Shown here piece after piece: positions 8,641-17,128 of a stretch of DNA of 64,000 nucleotides. Source of the DNA: Brevundimonas vesicularis (GTDB lineage Bacteria > Pseudomonadota > Alphaproteobacteria > Caulobacterales > Caulobacteraceae); contig NZ_CP115671.1 in assembly GCF_027886425.1 (NCBI RefSeq), positions 1,860,001-1,924,000 on the forward strand, read 5' to 3'. The stretch's first letter is position 1. Each line of letters begins with the position of its first letter. The position numbers and the translations under genes are program-made. The notes under the pieces are model-generated. The model was not told the DNA's origin, searched no databases, and was given only the letters and a program-made list of their open reading frames with translations.

Positions 8641-9498
8641 TTAAACGGCGACGGCCGCCTTGATATGCGGCCAAGCCTCGTAGCCATCGAGGGTGAAGTC
8701 CAAGAGGTCGAAGGCGAACAGGTCGGTCTTGGGCGCGATCTGCATGACGGGCAGGGGCAGGGGTTCGCGAGTCAACTGAAGCTCGGCCTGTTCGAGGTGG
8801 TTCAGATACAGGTGGGCGTCGCCGAAGGTGTGGACGAAGTCGCCCGGCTCCAGCCCCACAACCTGGGCCAGCATCATCGTCAGCAGGGCGTAGGAGGCGA
8901 TGTTGAACGGCACGCCCAGGAAGACATCGGCGCTGCGTTGATACAGCTGGCAGCTGAGCTTTCCGTCCGCGACGAAGAACTGGAACAGGCAGTGGCAGGG
9001 GGGCAAGGCCATGTCGTCGACATCGGCCGGGTTCCAGGCGGTGACGATGTGGCGGCGGCTGTTGGGATTGGTTTTCAGCCCATGAACCAGGTTCTCGATC
9101 TGGTCGATGACGCGGCCATCCGGCGCAGTCCAGGACCGCCATTGCTTGCCATAGACCGGACCCAACTCGCCCTCGGCGTCGGCCCATTCGTCCCAGATGC
9201 GGACGCCATTGTCCTTCAGATAGGCGATGTTGGTCTCGCCGCGCAGGAACCACAGCAGTTCGATGATGATCGACCGCAGATGCAGCTTCTTGGTCGTCAG
9301 GACCGGGAAACCCTTGGACAGATCGAACCGCATCTGACGGCCGAAGACGCCCAGGGTGCCGGTGCCGGTGCGATCGTCGCGGCGCACCCCATTGTCGAGG
9401 ATGTCGCGCAGCAGGTTCAGATACTGCCGCTCGGGATGATCGGCAGGCGCGGCGGCGATGCGAGCCTGAAGTTCAGCGATGGCGACCTGAGCGTTCAT
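8641..9498 (-). CDS. thyA: Thymidylate synthase
   Basis: 285 residues from ATG 9498 (GGAAG 8 nt upstream). Classic ThyA blocks: DDRTGTGTLGVFGRQMRFDL, LRGETNIAYLKDNGV, the catalytic-cysteine stretch MALPPCHCLFQFFV, and QRSADVFLGVPFNIASYA. It methylates dUMP to dTMP with methylene-tetrahydrofolate, giving dihydrofolate that FolA recycles. It heads a minus-strand run thyA, hydrolase, mazG-like. Length is slightly above the E. coli 264 residues, with a longer N-terminus. Confidence 0.97.
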   Translation of the reverse strand: MNAQVAIAELQARIAAAPADHPERQYLNLLRDILDNGVRRDDRTGTGTLGVFGRQMRFDLSKGFPVLTTKKLHLRSIIIELLWFLRGETNIAYLKDNGVRIWDEWADAEGELGPVYGKQWRSWTAPDGRVIDQIENLVHGLKTNPNSRRHIVTAWNPADVDDMALPPCHCLFQFFVADGKLSCQLYQRSADVFLGVPFNIASYALLTMMLAQVVGLEPGDFVHTFGDAHLYLNHLEQAELQLTREPLPLPVMQIAPKTDLFAFDLLDFTLDGYEAWPHIKAAVAV

Positions 9499-9573
9499 GG
9501 CGTCAGCTTCCACCCGAATCAGTCGATCGCCAATGAGCCGTCGGTGATCACGATCGGATCGTTGTGGATCGAA

Positions 9574-10116
9574 TCATCCGCCGAAGCCGCCTTCGTCGAG
9601 GAAGGCCTGTTCTTCAGGCGTGGTCCGGCGGCCCAGCGCGGCGTTGCGGTGCGGGAATCGGCCGAAGCGAACGATGATGTCGCGGTGCAGCTTGCCCCAC
9701 TTCTCCAGCTCTTCGTCGCCCGCGACCAAGGCCATGTAGCGGTCCTGATCCTCGATCCTTTCGGAATGCTCGAACGGCAGCAGCAGGAAGTTCTTCAGAG
9801 CCGGCTCGACCGCCAGATGCAGATCGCGGGCCACGGCCTGGTTTGCAAACATCAGGGCCAGCGGGTCGGTGGCGAACTGATGCGCCGTGCCGCGAAAACT
9901 GTTGCGAGGATACTGGTCCAGCAGGATCAACAGCGCCAAGGCCCCATCGGCCGTGTCCATCCAGTCGTCCCGTTCGCGGCGCGCGGCGGCCCAATGCAGG
10001 GCGCGGCCTCGGTCGCGGAAGTCGGTATCGAAAGCTTCGTCCTTGGCGAACCACTTTTCGGGCCCAGCCTCTTTCCAGAAGGCGACGACGTCGGATGGGG
10101 TTATGAAGGCGGTCAT
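9574..10116 (-). CDS. DUF924 family protein
   Basis: 180 residues from ATG 10116. The family pattern is clear: VVAFWKEAGPEKWFAKDEAFD, then ALALLILLDQYPRNSFRGTA, LPFEHSERIEDQ and FGRFPHRNAALGR. DUF924 proteins are widespread cytoplasmic helical-repeat proteins of unknown biochemical role. Its start overlaps the divergent ketol-acid reductoisomerase start by 2 bp, so the promoters lie inside the opposite genes. Confidence 0.85.
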   Translation of the reverse strand: MTAFITPSDVVAFWKEAGPEKWFAKDEAFDTDFRDRGRALHWAAARRERDDWMDTADGALALLILLDQYPRNSFRGTAHQFATDPLALMFANQAVARDLHLAVEPALKNFLLLPFEHSERIEDQDRYMALVAGDEELEKWGKLHRDIIVRFGRFPHRNAALGRRTTPEEQAFLDEGGFGG

Positions 10117-11149
10117 GACCCAGACCCTACCCAATCCGCTGCCTGTCTTCCACGACCGCGACTGCGACCTTTCGATCATTCGCGGCAAGCGCGTGGCCAT
10201 GATCGGTTACGGCAGCCAGGGGCGCACCCATGCGCTGAACCTGCGCGATTCGGGCGTGGCCGACATCGTGGTGGGGCTAAAGGCCGGATCGAAGACGCGC
10301 GATCTGGCGCGCGCCGACGGATTCGAGGTGATGACGGCCGGACAGGCCGCTTCGGGCGCCGATGTGATCGCCGTGATGACTTCGGACGAGGCGCATCGCG
10401 ATCTGTGGCGCGACGAACTGGAGCCAAATGTGCGGCCGGGCGCGGCCCTGGTCTTCGCCCACGGCCTGTCGGTGCGATTCGGCCTGGTCGAACCGCGCGC
10501 GGATCTGGACGTCATCCTGGCCTCGCCCAAGGGGATAGGGCCGCGCATCCGCGACCTGTACGAGGCCGGGGAGGGGGTCTTCTGTCTGTTTGGGGTGCAG
10601 CACGACGCGACGGGCGGGGCGCACGCGCTTGGCCTGTCCTATGCGGCGGCGCTGGGGTGCGGGCGCAAGGGCATTCTGGAAACGACGATGCGCGACGAGT
10701 GCGAGAGCGACCTGTTCGGCGAACAGGTGGTTCTGTGCGGCGGCATCGCCGAACTGATCGACGCGGCCTTCATGAAGCTGGTCGACGCCGGCTATCCGCC
10801 CGAGGTGGCGTGGTTCGAATGTTTCTATGAAACCAAGCTGGTGACCGACCTGATGTACGAACGGGGCATCGCCGGCGCCTTCGCCAAGATTTCGAACACG
10901 GCGGAATACGGCGCCTATCTGACCGGACCGCGCATCATCGGATCCGAGTCTCGCCAGGCGATGGATCAGGTTTTGGCCGAGGTTCAGGGCGGGGCGTTCG
11001 TGGGGCGGCTGATGGCGGATTATGACGCGGGATCGCCCGATCTGACTGCACGCAGAAGGGCGCTGGGCTCAAGGACCATCGAGTCGGTTGGAGCGCATCT
11101 GAATGCGGTGGCGCGCCGGGCGATGGAGAGCGCGGCGAACGACGACTGA
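10115..11149 (+). CDS. Ketol-acid reductoisomerase, divergent type
   Basis: 344 residues from ATG 10115 (ATG 10103 also possible). The Rossmann part has GYGSQGRTHALNLRDSG and the helical domain has ETTMRDECESDLFGEQ with the two metal-binding acidic residues, then SNTAEYGAYLTGPRIIG. KARI converts acetolactate to the dihydroxy acid of valine and isoleucine synthesis. Differences from standard IlvC: PKGIGPRIR replaces PKGPGHTVR and several conserved stretches are altered. No other branched-chain amino acid genes are nearby, so this may be a second copy. Enzyme family is sure; pathway role is inferred. Confidence 0.85.
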   Translation: MTQTLPNPLPVFHDRDCDLSIIRGKRVAMIGYGSQGRTHALNLRDSGVADIVVGLKAGSKTRDLARADGFEVMTAGQAASGADVIAVMTSDEAHRDLWRDELEPNVRPGAALVFAHGLSVRFGLVEPRADLDVILASPKGIGPRIRDLYEAGEGVFCLFGVQHDATGGAHALGLSYAAALGCGRKGILETTMRDECESDLFGEQVVLCGGIAELIDAAFMKLVDAGYPPEVAWFECFYETKLVTDLMYERGIAGAFAKISNTAEYGAYLTGPRIIGSESRQAMDQVLAEVQGGAFVGRLMADYDAGSPDLTARRRALGSRTIESVGAHLNAVARRAMESAANDD

Positions 11150-11210
11150 CGCGGCTCTGGCGGCGGGCGAAAGGCCCGCTGTCGCATCGTCGATTTTTCT
11201 GAGGAGAAGA

Positions 11211-11287
11211 TGGTCGGAGTGAGAGGATTCGAACCTCCGACCCCTGCGTCCCGAACGCAGTGCTCTACCAGGCTGAGCCACACTCCG
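11211..11287 (-). tRNA. tRNA-Pro(CGG)
   Basis: A full cloverleaf reads on the minus strand: acceptor CGGAGTG/CACTCCG, anticodon stem CTGCG/CGCAG around loop TTCGGGA (anticodon CGG), and T-loop TTCGAAT. CCA is encoded at 11214-11211. It reads CCG codons. Confidence 0.95.
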
Positions 11288-11488
11288 ACCGTGGGGGCTG
11301 GCCTGGCGGCGTCGCCCCGAAGTGAGGACGCGGCTTATAGCCATGGGTTCGATGGGCCGCAAGCGCCCATTTTGACCCATCTTCACGGTAAGCGAAAATA
11401 GTCCTGAAAGAGGGTGTTGCATCCCAAAACGGCTTGGCGTATCTGACCGCCTCCGCCGCACAGAGTGCTTCGGAAACGCCGGTCCTGC

Positions 11489-11562
11489 TGGGGAATGGTG
11501 TAATGGTAACACTACGGTTTTTGGTACCGTCATTCTAGGTTCGAGTCCTAGTTCCCCAGCCA
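11489..11562 (+). tRNA. tRNA-Gln(TTG)
   Basis: Acceptor TGGGGAA/TTCCCCA, anticodon stem ACGGT/ACCGT around loop TTTTGGT (anticodon TTG) and T-loop TTCGAGT. The discriminator G and encoded CCA end at 11562. It reads CAA codons. Confidence 0.94.
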
Positions 11563-11684
11563 TCCGCCGACAAAGGTCGGCGCCGCCGAACCACTTCACA
11601 GCTTCAGCATTATCATCTGCGCCAGAGCTTCCGTTTGGATGCCCGGCTACCTAGCTTGACCGCAGACTGCTGCTGAGGAGAACG

Positions 11685-12203
11685 ATGATGGTCACCGCCA
11701 AAGAAAAGCGCCTAGCGCCTCTGAAGACGCCGACGAGCCTGTCGGAGGAGGCGACCCAGAGCATTTCCACCGCTCTGACCGGGCTTCTGGCCGATACGTT
11801 CGCCCTCTACATCAAGACCAAGAATTTCCACTGGCACGTCTCGGGCCCGCATTTCCGGGACTATCATCTGATGCTGGACGAGCAGTCGGCGGAAATCCTG
11901 TCCATGACCGATCCGATGGCCGAGCGGGCGCGCAAGATCGGCGGGACCACGCTGCGCTCCATCGGTCAGATCGCCAAGGAAGCACGCATCGCCGACAATG
12001 ACGCCGATTACGTCGATCCGCTGGATATGCTGGCCGAGCTTCGCGACGACAACGGCGAACTGATCAGCCGGATGCGAGAGGTGCATGACCTGTGCGACGA
12101 GCATAACGACGTGGCCACCGCCAGCCTGCTCGAGAACTGGATCGACGAGAGCGAGAAGCGCGTCTGGTTCCTGTTCGAATCGGGTCGTCGCGGTAACGGC
12201 TGA
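11685..12203 (+). CDS. dps: Dps-family ferritin-like DNA-protecting protein
   Basis: 172 residues. The ferroxidase segment KTKNFHWHVSGPHFRDYH carries His49 and His51, followed by LDEQ with Asp65/Glu66, the inter-subunit iron site of Dps. The family forms 12-mers that oxidise iron with peroxide, store it and shield DNA. The N-terminus is lysine-rich (AKEKRLAPLK), consistent with DNA contact. GAGGAGAAC lies just before ATG 11685. It stands alone after tRNA-Gln. Confidence 0.93.
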   Translation: MMVTAKEKRLAPLKTPTSLSEEATQSISTALTGLLADTFALYIKTKNFHWHVSGPHFRDYHLMLDEQSAEILSMTDPMAERARKIGGTTLRSIGQIAKEARIADNDADYVDPLDMLAELRDDNGELISRMREVHDLCDEHNDVATASLLENWIDESEKRVWFLFESGRRGNG

Positions 12204-12269
12204 GGAACCGCAGCGCTTGCGCCGTCTTATGTATCGTCGATAGTCGATTACGGACGGCGCAGGAGAGGC

Positions 12270-12632
12270 GTGAAGCAGGTTTCGGTGATCTGCGGCTTGG
12301 CGATCGTGGTCGTGCTGGCGGCGTCGCCTGCCTCAGCCGATATGTCCAAGGCGTTCGGCAATACGATCGTGTCCCATTATCCGAACGGACAGTGGGTGAG
12401 GCACTATTTCGATCCGGATGGACGCTACACCTCGCAGTTTTCGGACGGGCGACGTGTGGCGGCCCGCTGGTCGGCCGAGGGTGACAAGATTTGTCTGACT
12501 GGTTTCAGCCCGCGCCAGATCCTGCCGCGGTTCTGCAGCCGGATGGTCGAGGCCGATGTCGGCGACACCTGGCGCGCCCGCGATCCCTTGGGACGCTCCA
12601 TTCGCAACGAACTAGTCGCTGGCCGTCGCTGA
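12270..12632 (+). CDS. Small secreted hypothetical protein
   Basis: 120 residues from GTG 12270 with AGGAG upstream. A signal peptide (about residues 1-23, ending ASPASA) precedes a domain of ~95 residues with two cysteines (ICLTG, FCSRM) likely to pair in the periplasm. The pattern YPNGQWVRHYFDPDGRYTS suggests a small beta-rich protein. I do not recognise a family. Confidence 0.65.
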   Translation: MKQVSVICGLAIVVVLAASPASADMSKAFGNTIVSHYPNGQWVRHYFDPDGRYTSQFSDGRRVAARWSAEGDKICLTGFSPRQILPRFCSRMVEADVGDTWRARDPLGRSIRNELVAGRR

Positions 12633-12979
12633 GGTCTTTCATCCCGCCTCCCGCGTAATGTTGTGCTCGACCTTGTTCGAGGGTTATCAGGATACTGAGG
12701 CTTGGCGTGGCAGGGGCGTCGGCCTCTGAGTCGTGGCGTAGCGCGCTGTGGACGTGATACTTCCGCTTTGCGCTTGGGCGACGTTCACATCACTTGGACT
12801 ATCGGTGGTTATTTCCCGCGCTTCGCCAAAAACGTACTATCCAACCCGGGCCTGCGGGCCGCCAACTTGGCCATCGCCGCGACGGCGGCGCGTCATGCTC
12901 GTTCGCGTTCTTGACGAATCCGCACTCTGAGAAGACCCTGACCCTAAGGGTCGCAGAAGGCCGCTTGGGCGGTTTCCAA
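12633..12979. other. Intergenic stretch, no gene seen
   Basis: 347 bp between the secreted protein and dgoA. Short frames here lack ribosome sites and family features. GACCCTAAGGGTC (about 12939-12951), downstream of dgoA on the minus strand, is a small hairpin that might end the dgoA transcript, but it has no T-run. I see nothing else. Confidence 0.5.
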
Positions 12980-13600
12980 TCAGGACCAATGCGCGACGAA
13001 GGCTTCCGCCTGACGGGCGACCTGTTCAGCTGACTGCCCTGGCTGAAAAACGGCCGAGCCGATGCCGAAGCCGGATGCGCCGGCGGAGCGCCAGGCGGAC
13101 ATGCTGTCGGGGTCGACGCCGCCGACGGGATAGATGCGGGTTTCGGCGGGCAGGACGGCGCGGACGGCTTTCAGACCCTTGGGACCGGCGATCTCGGCGG
13201 GAAACAGTTTCAAGGCGTCGGCCCCGGCGTCCAGGGCGGCGAAGGCTTCGGACGGCGTAAAGAAGCCGGGCAGGGACAGCAGGCCCAGGGTCTTGGTCTC
13301 GGCGATCACTTCGACGTTGGTGTTGGGCGAGATGATCAACTGGCCGCCGGCCTGTGCGACCTCTCGCGCCGCTGCGACGTTCAGCACCGTGCCCGCGCCG
13401 ACCAGGGCGCGGCCGTCCAGCGCGGCGCGCAGGCGGCGGATGCTGTCTAGCGGCTCGGGCGAGTTAAGCGGCACTTCCAGACAGCGGAAACCGGCGGCGA
13501 CGATGGCCTCGCCGACCTCGACCGCCTCGTCCGGTTTCAGGCCGCGCAGGATGGCGATCAGCGGCAGGGCGTCCAGGCTTTCGATGGAAACAGGGATCAT
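12980..13600 (-). CDS. dgoA: 2-dehydro-3-deoxy-6-phosphogalactonate aldolase
   Basis: 206 residues. The KDPG/KDPGal aldolase fold is shown by LPLIAILRGLKPDEA, FRCLEVPLNSPEP, VGAGTVLNVAA, GFFTPSEAFAALDAGAD and the Schiff-base lysine in ALKLFPAEI. It splits 2-keto-3-deoxy-6-phosphogalactonate to pyruvate and glyceraldehyde-3-phosphate. It overlaps dgoK by 4 bp (ATGA), and that kinase makes its substrate, which favours DgoA over the Entner-Doudoroff enzyme Eda. It is last in the minus-strand unit symporter, dgoK, dgoA. Confidence 0.9.
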   Translation of the reverse strand: MIPVSIESLDALPLIAILRGLKPDEAVEVGEAIVAAGFRCLEVPLNSPEPLDSIRRLRAALDGRALVGAGTVLNVAAAREVAQAGGQLIISPNTNVEVIAETKTLGLLSLPGFFTPSEAFAALDAGADALKLFPAEIAGPKGLKAVRAVLPAETRIYPVGGVDPDSMSAWRSAGASGFGIGSAVFQPGQSAEQVARQAEAFVAHWS

Positions 13601-14487
13601 CGGTGTGCGGCCTCATGAATGCGCCACAGACCCTTGGCCGTGGCGGCGGCGCCGTCCGCGATGCGGACGTCTTGGAACCCACCCTGCGCCAGGGCGGCGG
13701 CATAGCGGCGGCTCAGGGCCTCGGCGCCGATCAGGATGACGGGGCGATGGTTGGCGTCGGCCTCGGCCGCGACCTCGGCCCCGATCAGCAGACCCGACAG
13801 ATAGTCGGCCGAGGACGCCGCTGAAAGGCGTCCGGCCAAGCCCTCGACCCGCACAGAGAACAGGGCGGCGGTGACAGCGGGATCGCGCAGGGATCGCTCG
13901 ACCCCCGTGGCGAAGGCGTCGTCGTCCACGCCCGGCTCGCCCATCTCGGCGCCCAGGATGGTGCCCCTGCGGATGGCGGCGAACAGTTCGCCGGTCATGA
14001 AGGTCCGGAAATCCGTGATCCGTCCGCCGGCTGTGCCGATCCATTTGCTGTGGGTGCCGGGGCCGACGACGACGGCGTCGTCGGGTCCGTCCAGGCCGAA
14101 GACCTGGGTCTCCTCGCCGCGGATCACGTCCTCAAGACGGCTGTCCTCGAACACGGCGACGCCGGGCACGATGGAGACGTGGGGCGCATCGTCAGGGCTG
14201 GCGACGGCGCTGGCCAGGTCCGCGACACCGGCGGGGCAGGGCAGATAGGCCATTTCACGCCACCGCCCCCGCGCCCCGGCCATGCCGCTGACCAGCACCG
14301 GCAAGCCGTCGTTCAGCCAGTCGCCGGCGACATCGTCCAGCACGGCGCGGAACTGGTCGGGCGCCAGGCCGCCTGCACCGCGCGGGTCGGCGCGGCTGTC
14401 CAGCACCGCGCCGCCCTCGGCGATCCGCATGACGCGAAGATTGCTGGTGCCCCAATCGACCCCGATCAGTTCGGCCGCTGAACTCAC
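13597..14487 (-). CDS. dgoK: 2-dehydro-3-deoxygalactonokinase
   Basis: 296 residues from GTG 14487. N-terminal ELIGVDWGTSNLRVMRI is the phosphate-1 loop of this ASKHA-type kinase family, followed by LVSGMAGARGRW and GPGTHSKWI, typical of DgoK. It phosphorylates 2-keto-3-deoxygalactonate, the third committed step of galactose breakdown by the De Ley-Doudoroff route. It starts 1 bp after the symporter stop and overlaps dgoA by 4 bp, so the three are translationally coupled. Confidence 0.92.
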   Translation of the reverse strand: MSSAAELIGVDWGTSNLRVMRIAEGGAVLDSRADPRGAGGLAPDQFRAVLDDVAGDWLNDGLPVLVSGMAGARGRWREMAYLPCPAGVADLASAVASPDDAPHVSIVPGVAVFEDSRLEDVIRGEETQVFGLDGPDDAVVVGPGTHSKWIGTAGGRITDFRTFMTGELFAAIRRGTILGAEMGEPGVDDDAFATGVERSLRDPAVTAALFSVRVEGLAGRLSAASSADYLSGLLIGAEVAAEADANHRPVILIGAEALSRRYAAALAQGGFQDVRIADGAAATAKGLWRIHEAAHR

Positions 14488-14488
14488 C

Positions 14489-16063
14489 TCACCACCAGAT
14501 CGTATAGACCAGGATCAGGAAGGCGATCACGCCGGCCCCGGCCAGGTTGAAGCCCAGCGAGGTCTTGTAGCTGATCTTGTCCAGCTTGATCTTCATGGCG
14601 TCGGGCTTGGCGGGGACCAGCAGGGACACGATCACCGCCGCGATCAGCGAGACGACGAAGACCACGCCGACCCGGTTCATGAAGGGGAAGATGAACTGGC
14701 CGGTTTCCTGCAGCCACCAAAAGATGGCCGACAGCACGACCGAGCCGATGGCGGCTGTCAGGGCGCCGGCTTCGGACGCCCGCTTCCAGAACAGGCCCAG
14801 CATGAAGATGACCACGATGCCGGGTGTGAAGAAGCCGGTGAACTCCTGAATGAACTGGAACGCCTGATCGAAGCCGCCCAGCAGCGGGCGGGCGGTCAGG
14901 ATGCCGATGACGACGGCGGCGACGGCGGCGATACGGCCGACCGTGACCAGCTGATGCTCGGGCGTGTCCTGCTTGATCTTGGCGTAGAGATCCAGGGTGA
15001 AGATGGTCGAGATCGAGTTCACTTTCGACGCCAGCGAGGCGATGATGGCGGCGATCAGAGCGGCGAAGACCAGCCCCTTCAGACCCACCGGCAGCAGGTT
15101 CATCATCGTCGGATAGGCCTGGTCCGGCGCCGACAGATTGGGGGCCAGGATCAGCGCCGCCATGCCCGGCAGCACCACGATGACCGGCATCAGCAGTTTC
15201 AGATAGGCGGCGAAGGCGATGCCCTTCTGCGCTTCCGGCAGCGACTTGGCGGCCAGGGCGCGCTGGATGATGTACTGGTTGAAGCCCCAGTAGCTGATGT
15301 TCATGACCCACAGCCCGCCCAGCAGGACCGCGATGCCCGGCAACTCCTGATAGTGAGGGTTGTCCTTGGACAGGATCATGTCGAACTTGTCCGGGAACTG
15401 GGTGATCAAGGTGTGGAAGCCCGCAACCGCTCCGCCCGCGCCGCCGATGGTCGACAGGGCGATGAAGCCGATAATCAGGCCGCCGCAGACCAGCAGGGCC
15501 ACTTGGACGATGTCTGTCAGGGCCACGGCCTTCAACCCGCCCCACAGCTGATAGGCCAGGGCGAAGACACCGATGGCGACGATGGCGTAGTCCTGGTTGA
15601 AGCCGGTGACGGTGTGCACCGCGATGGCGCCCAGCCACAGGATCGAGGTCACGTTCACGAAGACGTAGAGCAGCAGCCAAAAGACGGCCATCACATTGCG
15701 GATCGTCGGCCCGTACCGTTGCTGCAGGAACTGCGGCATCGTCACGATCTCGTTGCGCAGGAAGATCGGCAGGAAGAACTTGCCCACGATCAGCAGGGTT
15801 AGCGCCGCCATCCATTCATACGACGCGATGCCCAGGCCGATCACATAGCCCGAGCCGCTCATGCCGATGATCTGTTCGGCCGAGATGTTGGCCGCGATCA
15901 GCGACGCGCCGATGGCCCACCAGGGTAGGCTCTTGGACGCCATGAAATAGTCGGTGGAGGTCTTCTGTTCGCCGGCCTTACTGCGTGAGACCCACTGGGC
16001 CAGGCCGAATATGAAGATGGCGTAGATCGCCAGAATCGCCAGATCGATGCCTGCGAGCGACAT
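14489..16063 (-). CDS. SGLT-family sodium:sugar symporter, probably galactose
   Basis: 524 residues with about 14 hydrophobic segments. It begins LAGIDLAILAIYAIFIFGLA and has the SSS-family stretches SLIAANISAEQIIGMSGSGY and AYQLWGGLKAVALTDIVQ, close in pattern to the Vibrio Na+/galactose transporter. It would import galactose (or a related hexose) across the inner membrane. It is first gene of the unit with dgoK and dgoA, and its promoter faces the IclR gene across 190 bp holding a palindrome at 16162. Substrate is inferred from the neighbours. Confidence 0.88.
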   Translation of the reverse strand: MSLAGIDLAILAIYAIFIFGLAQWVSRSKAGEQKTSTDYFMASKSLPWWAIGASLIAANISAEQIIGMSGSGYVIGLGIASYEWMAALTLLIVGKFFLPIFLRNEIVTMPQFLQQRYGPTIRNVMAVFWLLLYVFVNVTSILWLGAIAVHTVTGFNQDYAIVAIGVFALAYQLWGGLKAVALTDIVQVALLVCGGLIIGFIALSTIGGAGGAVAGFHTLITQFPDKFDMILSKDNPHYQELPGIAVLLGGLWVMNISYWGFNQYIIQRALAAKSLPEAQKGIAFAAYLKLLMPVIVVLPGMAALILAPNLSAPDQAYPTMMNLLPVGLKGLVFAALIAAIIASLASKVNSISTIFTLDLYAKIKQDTPEHQLVTVGRIAAVAAVVIGILTARPLLGGFDQAFQFIQEFTGFFTPGIVVIFMLGLFWKRASEAGALTAAIGSVVLSAIFWWLQETGQFIFPFMNRVGVVFVVSLIAAVIVSLLVPAKPDAMKIKLDKISYKTSLGFNLAGAGVIAFLILVYTIWW

Positions 16064-16161
16064 GGTGCACTTCCCCCGATGCGCCCGTGTTCGGGCTTAA
16101 GTCGAAGCCTAGGTTAGCCCCCGGTCAGCCGCAATGGACTTTTTATATGCGCTTGTGTATT

Positions 16162-16174
16162 TTACCTGCGGTAA
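16162..16174. promoter_or_regulatory. Palindrome TTACCTGCGGTAA, candidate IclR operator
   Basis: A perfect inverted repeat TTACC-TGC-GGTAA in the divergent region between the symporter and the IclR gene. IclR-family proteins usually bind such short palindromes near their own gene. A partly similar site, TTGACGGCAATAA at 17050, precedes the dehydrogenase gene. Confidence 0.5.
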
Positions 16175-16253
16175 TGTAGCTTTCTTGTTCCAAGCCTCGG
16201 CTTCCTCCGCGACGATGGCGAGGGCAACGTAGGGCCCAAGCGACAGGAATCCC

Positions 16254-17027
16254 ATGACAGACCAAGACGCCGCCGACGATCGCAAATATCGCGCGCCCGC
16301 CTTGGAGAAGGGCCTCGACGTTCTTGAACTGCTGTCTGCACAAGGCGAGCCGATGACGCCGTCGCAGATGTCCGTCACCTTGGGACGTTCCGTCAGCGAA
16401 CTGTTCCGCATGATCCAGGTGCTGGAGTTCCGCGGCTATATCGAACAGTCCTCGGACGGCTATCGTCTGACCAACCGCCTGTTCACGATGGGCATGACCC
16501 AGGCGTCGATCAAGTCGCTGGTCGATGTCGCCATGCCGGCCATGCGCGATCTGGCGTCGGCGACGATGCAGTCGTGCCACCTTGTTGTGCCGTCCGGCGA
16601 TCAGATCGTCGTCATCGCGCGGATCGAGAGCCCCGGCGACCTCGGCTATTCGGTGCGGATCGGGTACCGGCGCAGCATCCTACACGCCACCTCGGGCTTG
16701 ATGTTCTATTCGCGGACCAATGAACGGGCACGGGCGCATCTCAAGGAGACATTGGTCGGCCTGTTCGGAGTAAAGGCGGTGAACGAGTTCGCCGCCCGCT
16801 CGGAAGCGATGACCCAAGGCGACTATGTGGAGCGGGCCAGCGACTTCGTGAAAGGCGTCACCGATCTGGTGGCGCCCATCATGGGGGCGGACGGCGTGAT
16901 CGCCACCTTGATTACCCCTTTCATCGAACAGGCGCCGATGATCTGCACGAAGGATGAGGCGGCGGCGCTGCTGGTGCGGGCCGCAGAGGTGATTTCGGAT
17001 CAGATGGGGGCCGTTTCCCAAGCTTGA
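16254..17027 (+). CDS. IclR-family transcriptional regulator
   Basis: 257 residues. An N-terminal winged helix (residues 12-75: APALEKGLDVLELLSA, MTPSQMSVTLGRSVSELFRM) is followed by the IclR effector domain from about residue 85, with the LHATSGLMFYS block. IclR proteins bind sugar acids or aromatic acids and control nearby catabolic genes. It stands between the symporter/dgoK/dgoA unit and the dehydrogenase/dehydratase unit, so it probably senses galactonate or 2-keto-3-deoxygalactonate and controls both. Effector and sign of control are inferred. Confidence 0.88.
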   Translation: MTDQDAADDRKYRAPALEKGLDVLELLSAQGEPMTPSQMSVTLGRSVSELFRMIQVLEFRGYIEQSSDGYRLTNRLFTMGMTQASIKSLVDVAMPAMRDLASATMQSCHLVVPSGDQIVVIARIESPGDLGYSVRIGYRRSILHATSGLMFYSRTNERARAHLKETLVGLFGVKAVNEFAARSEAMTQGDYVERASDFVKGVTDLVAPIMGADGVIATLITPFIEQAPMICTKDEAAALLVRAAEVISDQMGAVSQA

Positions 17028-17128
17028 TGCTACCGCTATCTATTTTTTGTTGACGGCAATAAGTTTCATTTGTGAAAAGGGCCTTTGGCCCATGCAGACG
17101 ACCCTCCGGCCTAGGGAGACCCGCATCC

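Noticed and set aside
8635..10830. 731-residue plus-strand frame over thyA, DUF924 and the KARI start
   Set aside because: Crosses three real genes and shows no protein family.
12702..13033. Small plus-strand frames in the 12.6-13.0 kb gap
   Set aside because: No ribosome site, no conserved pattern, and they overlap each other in different frames.
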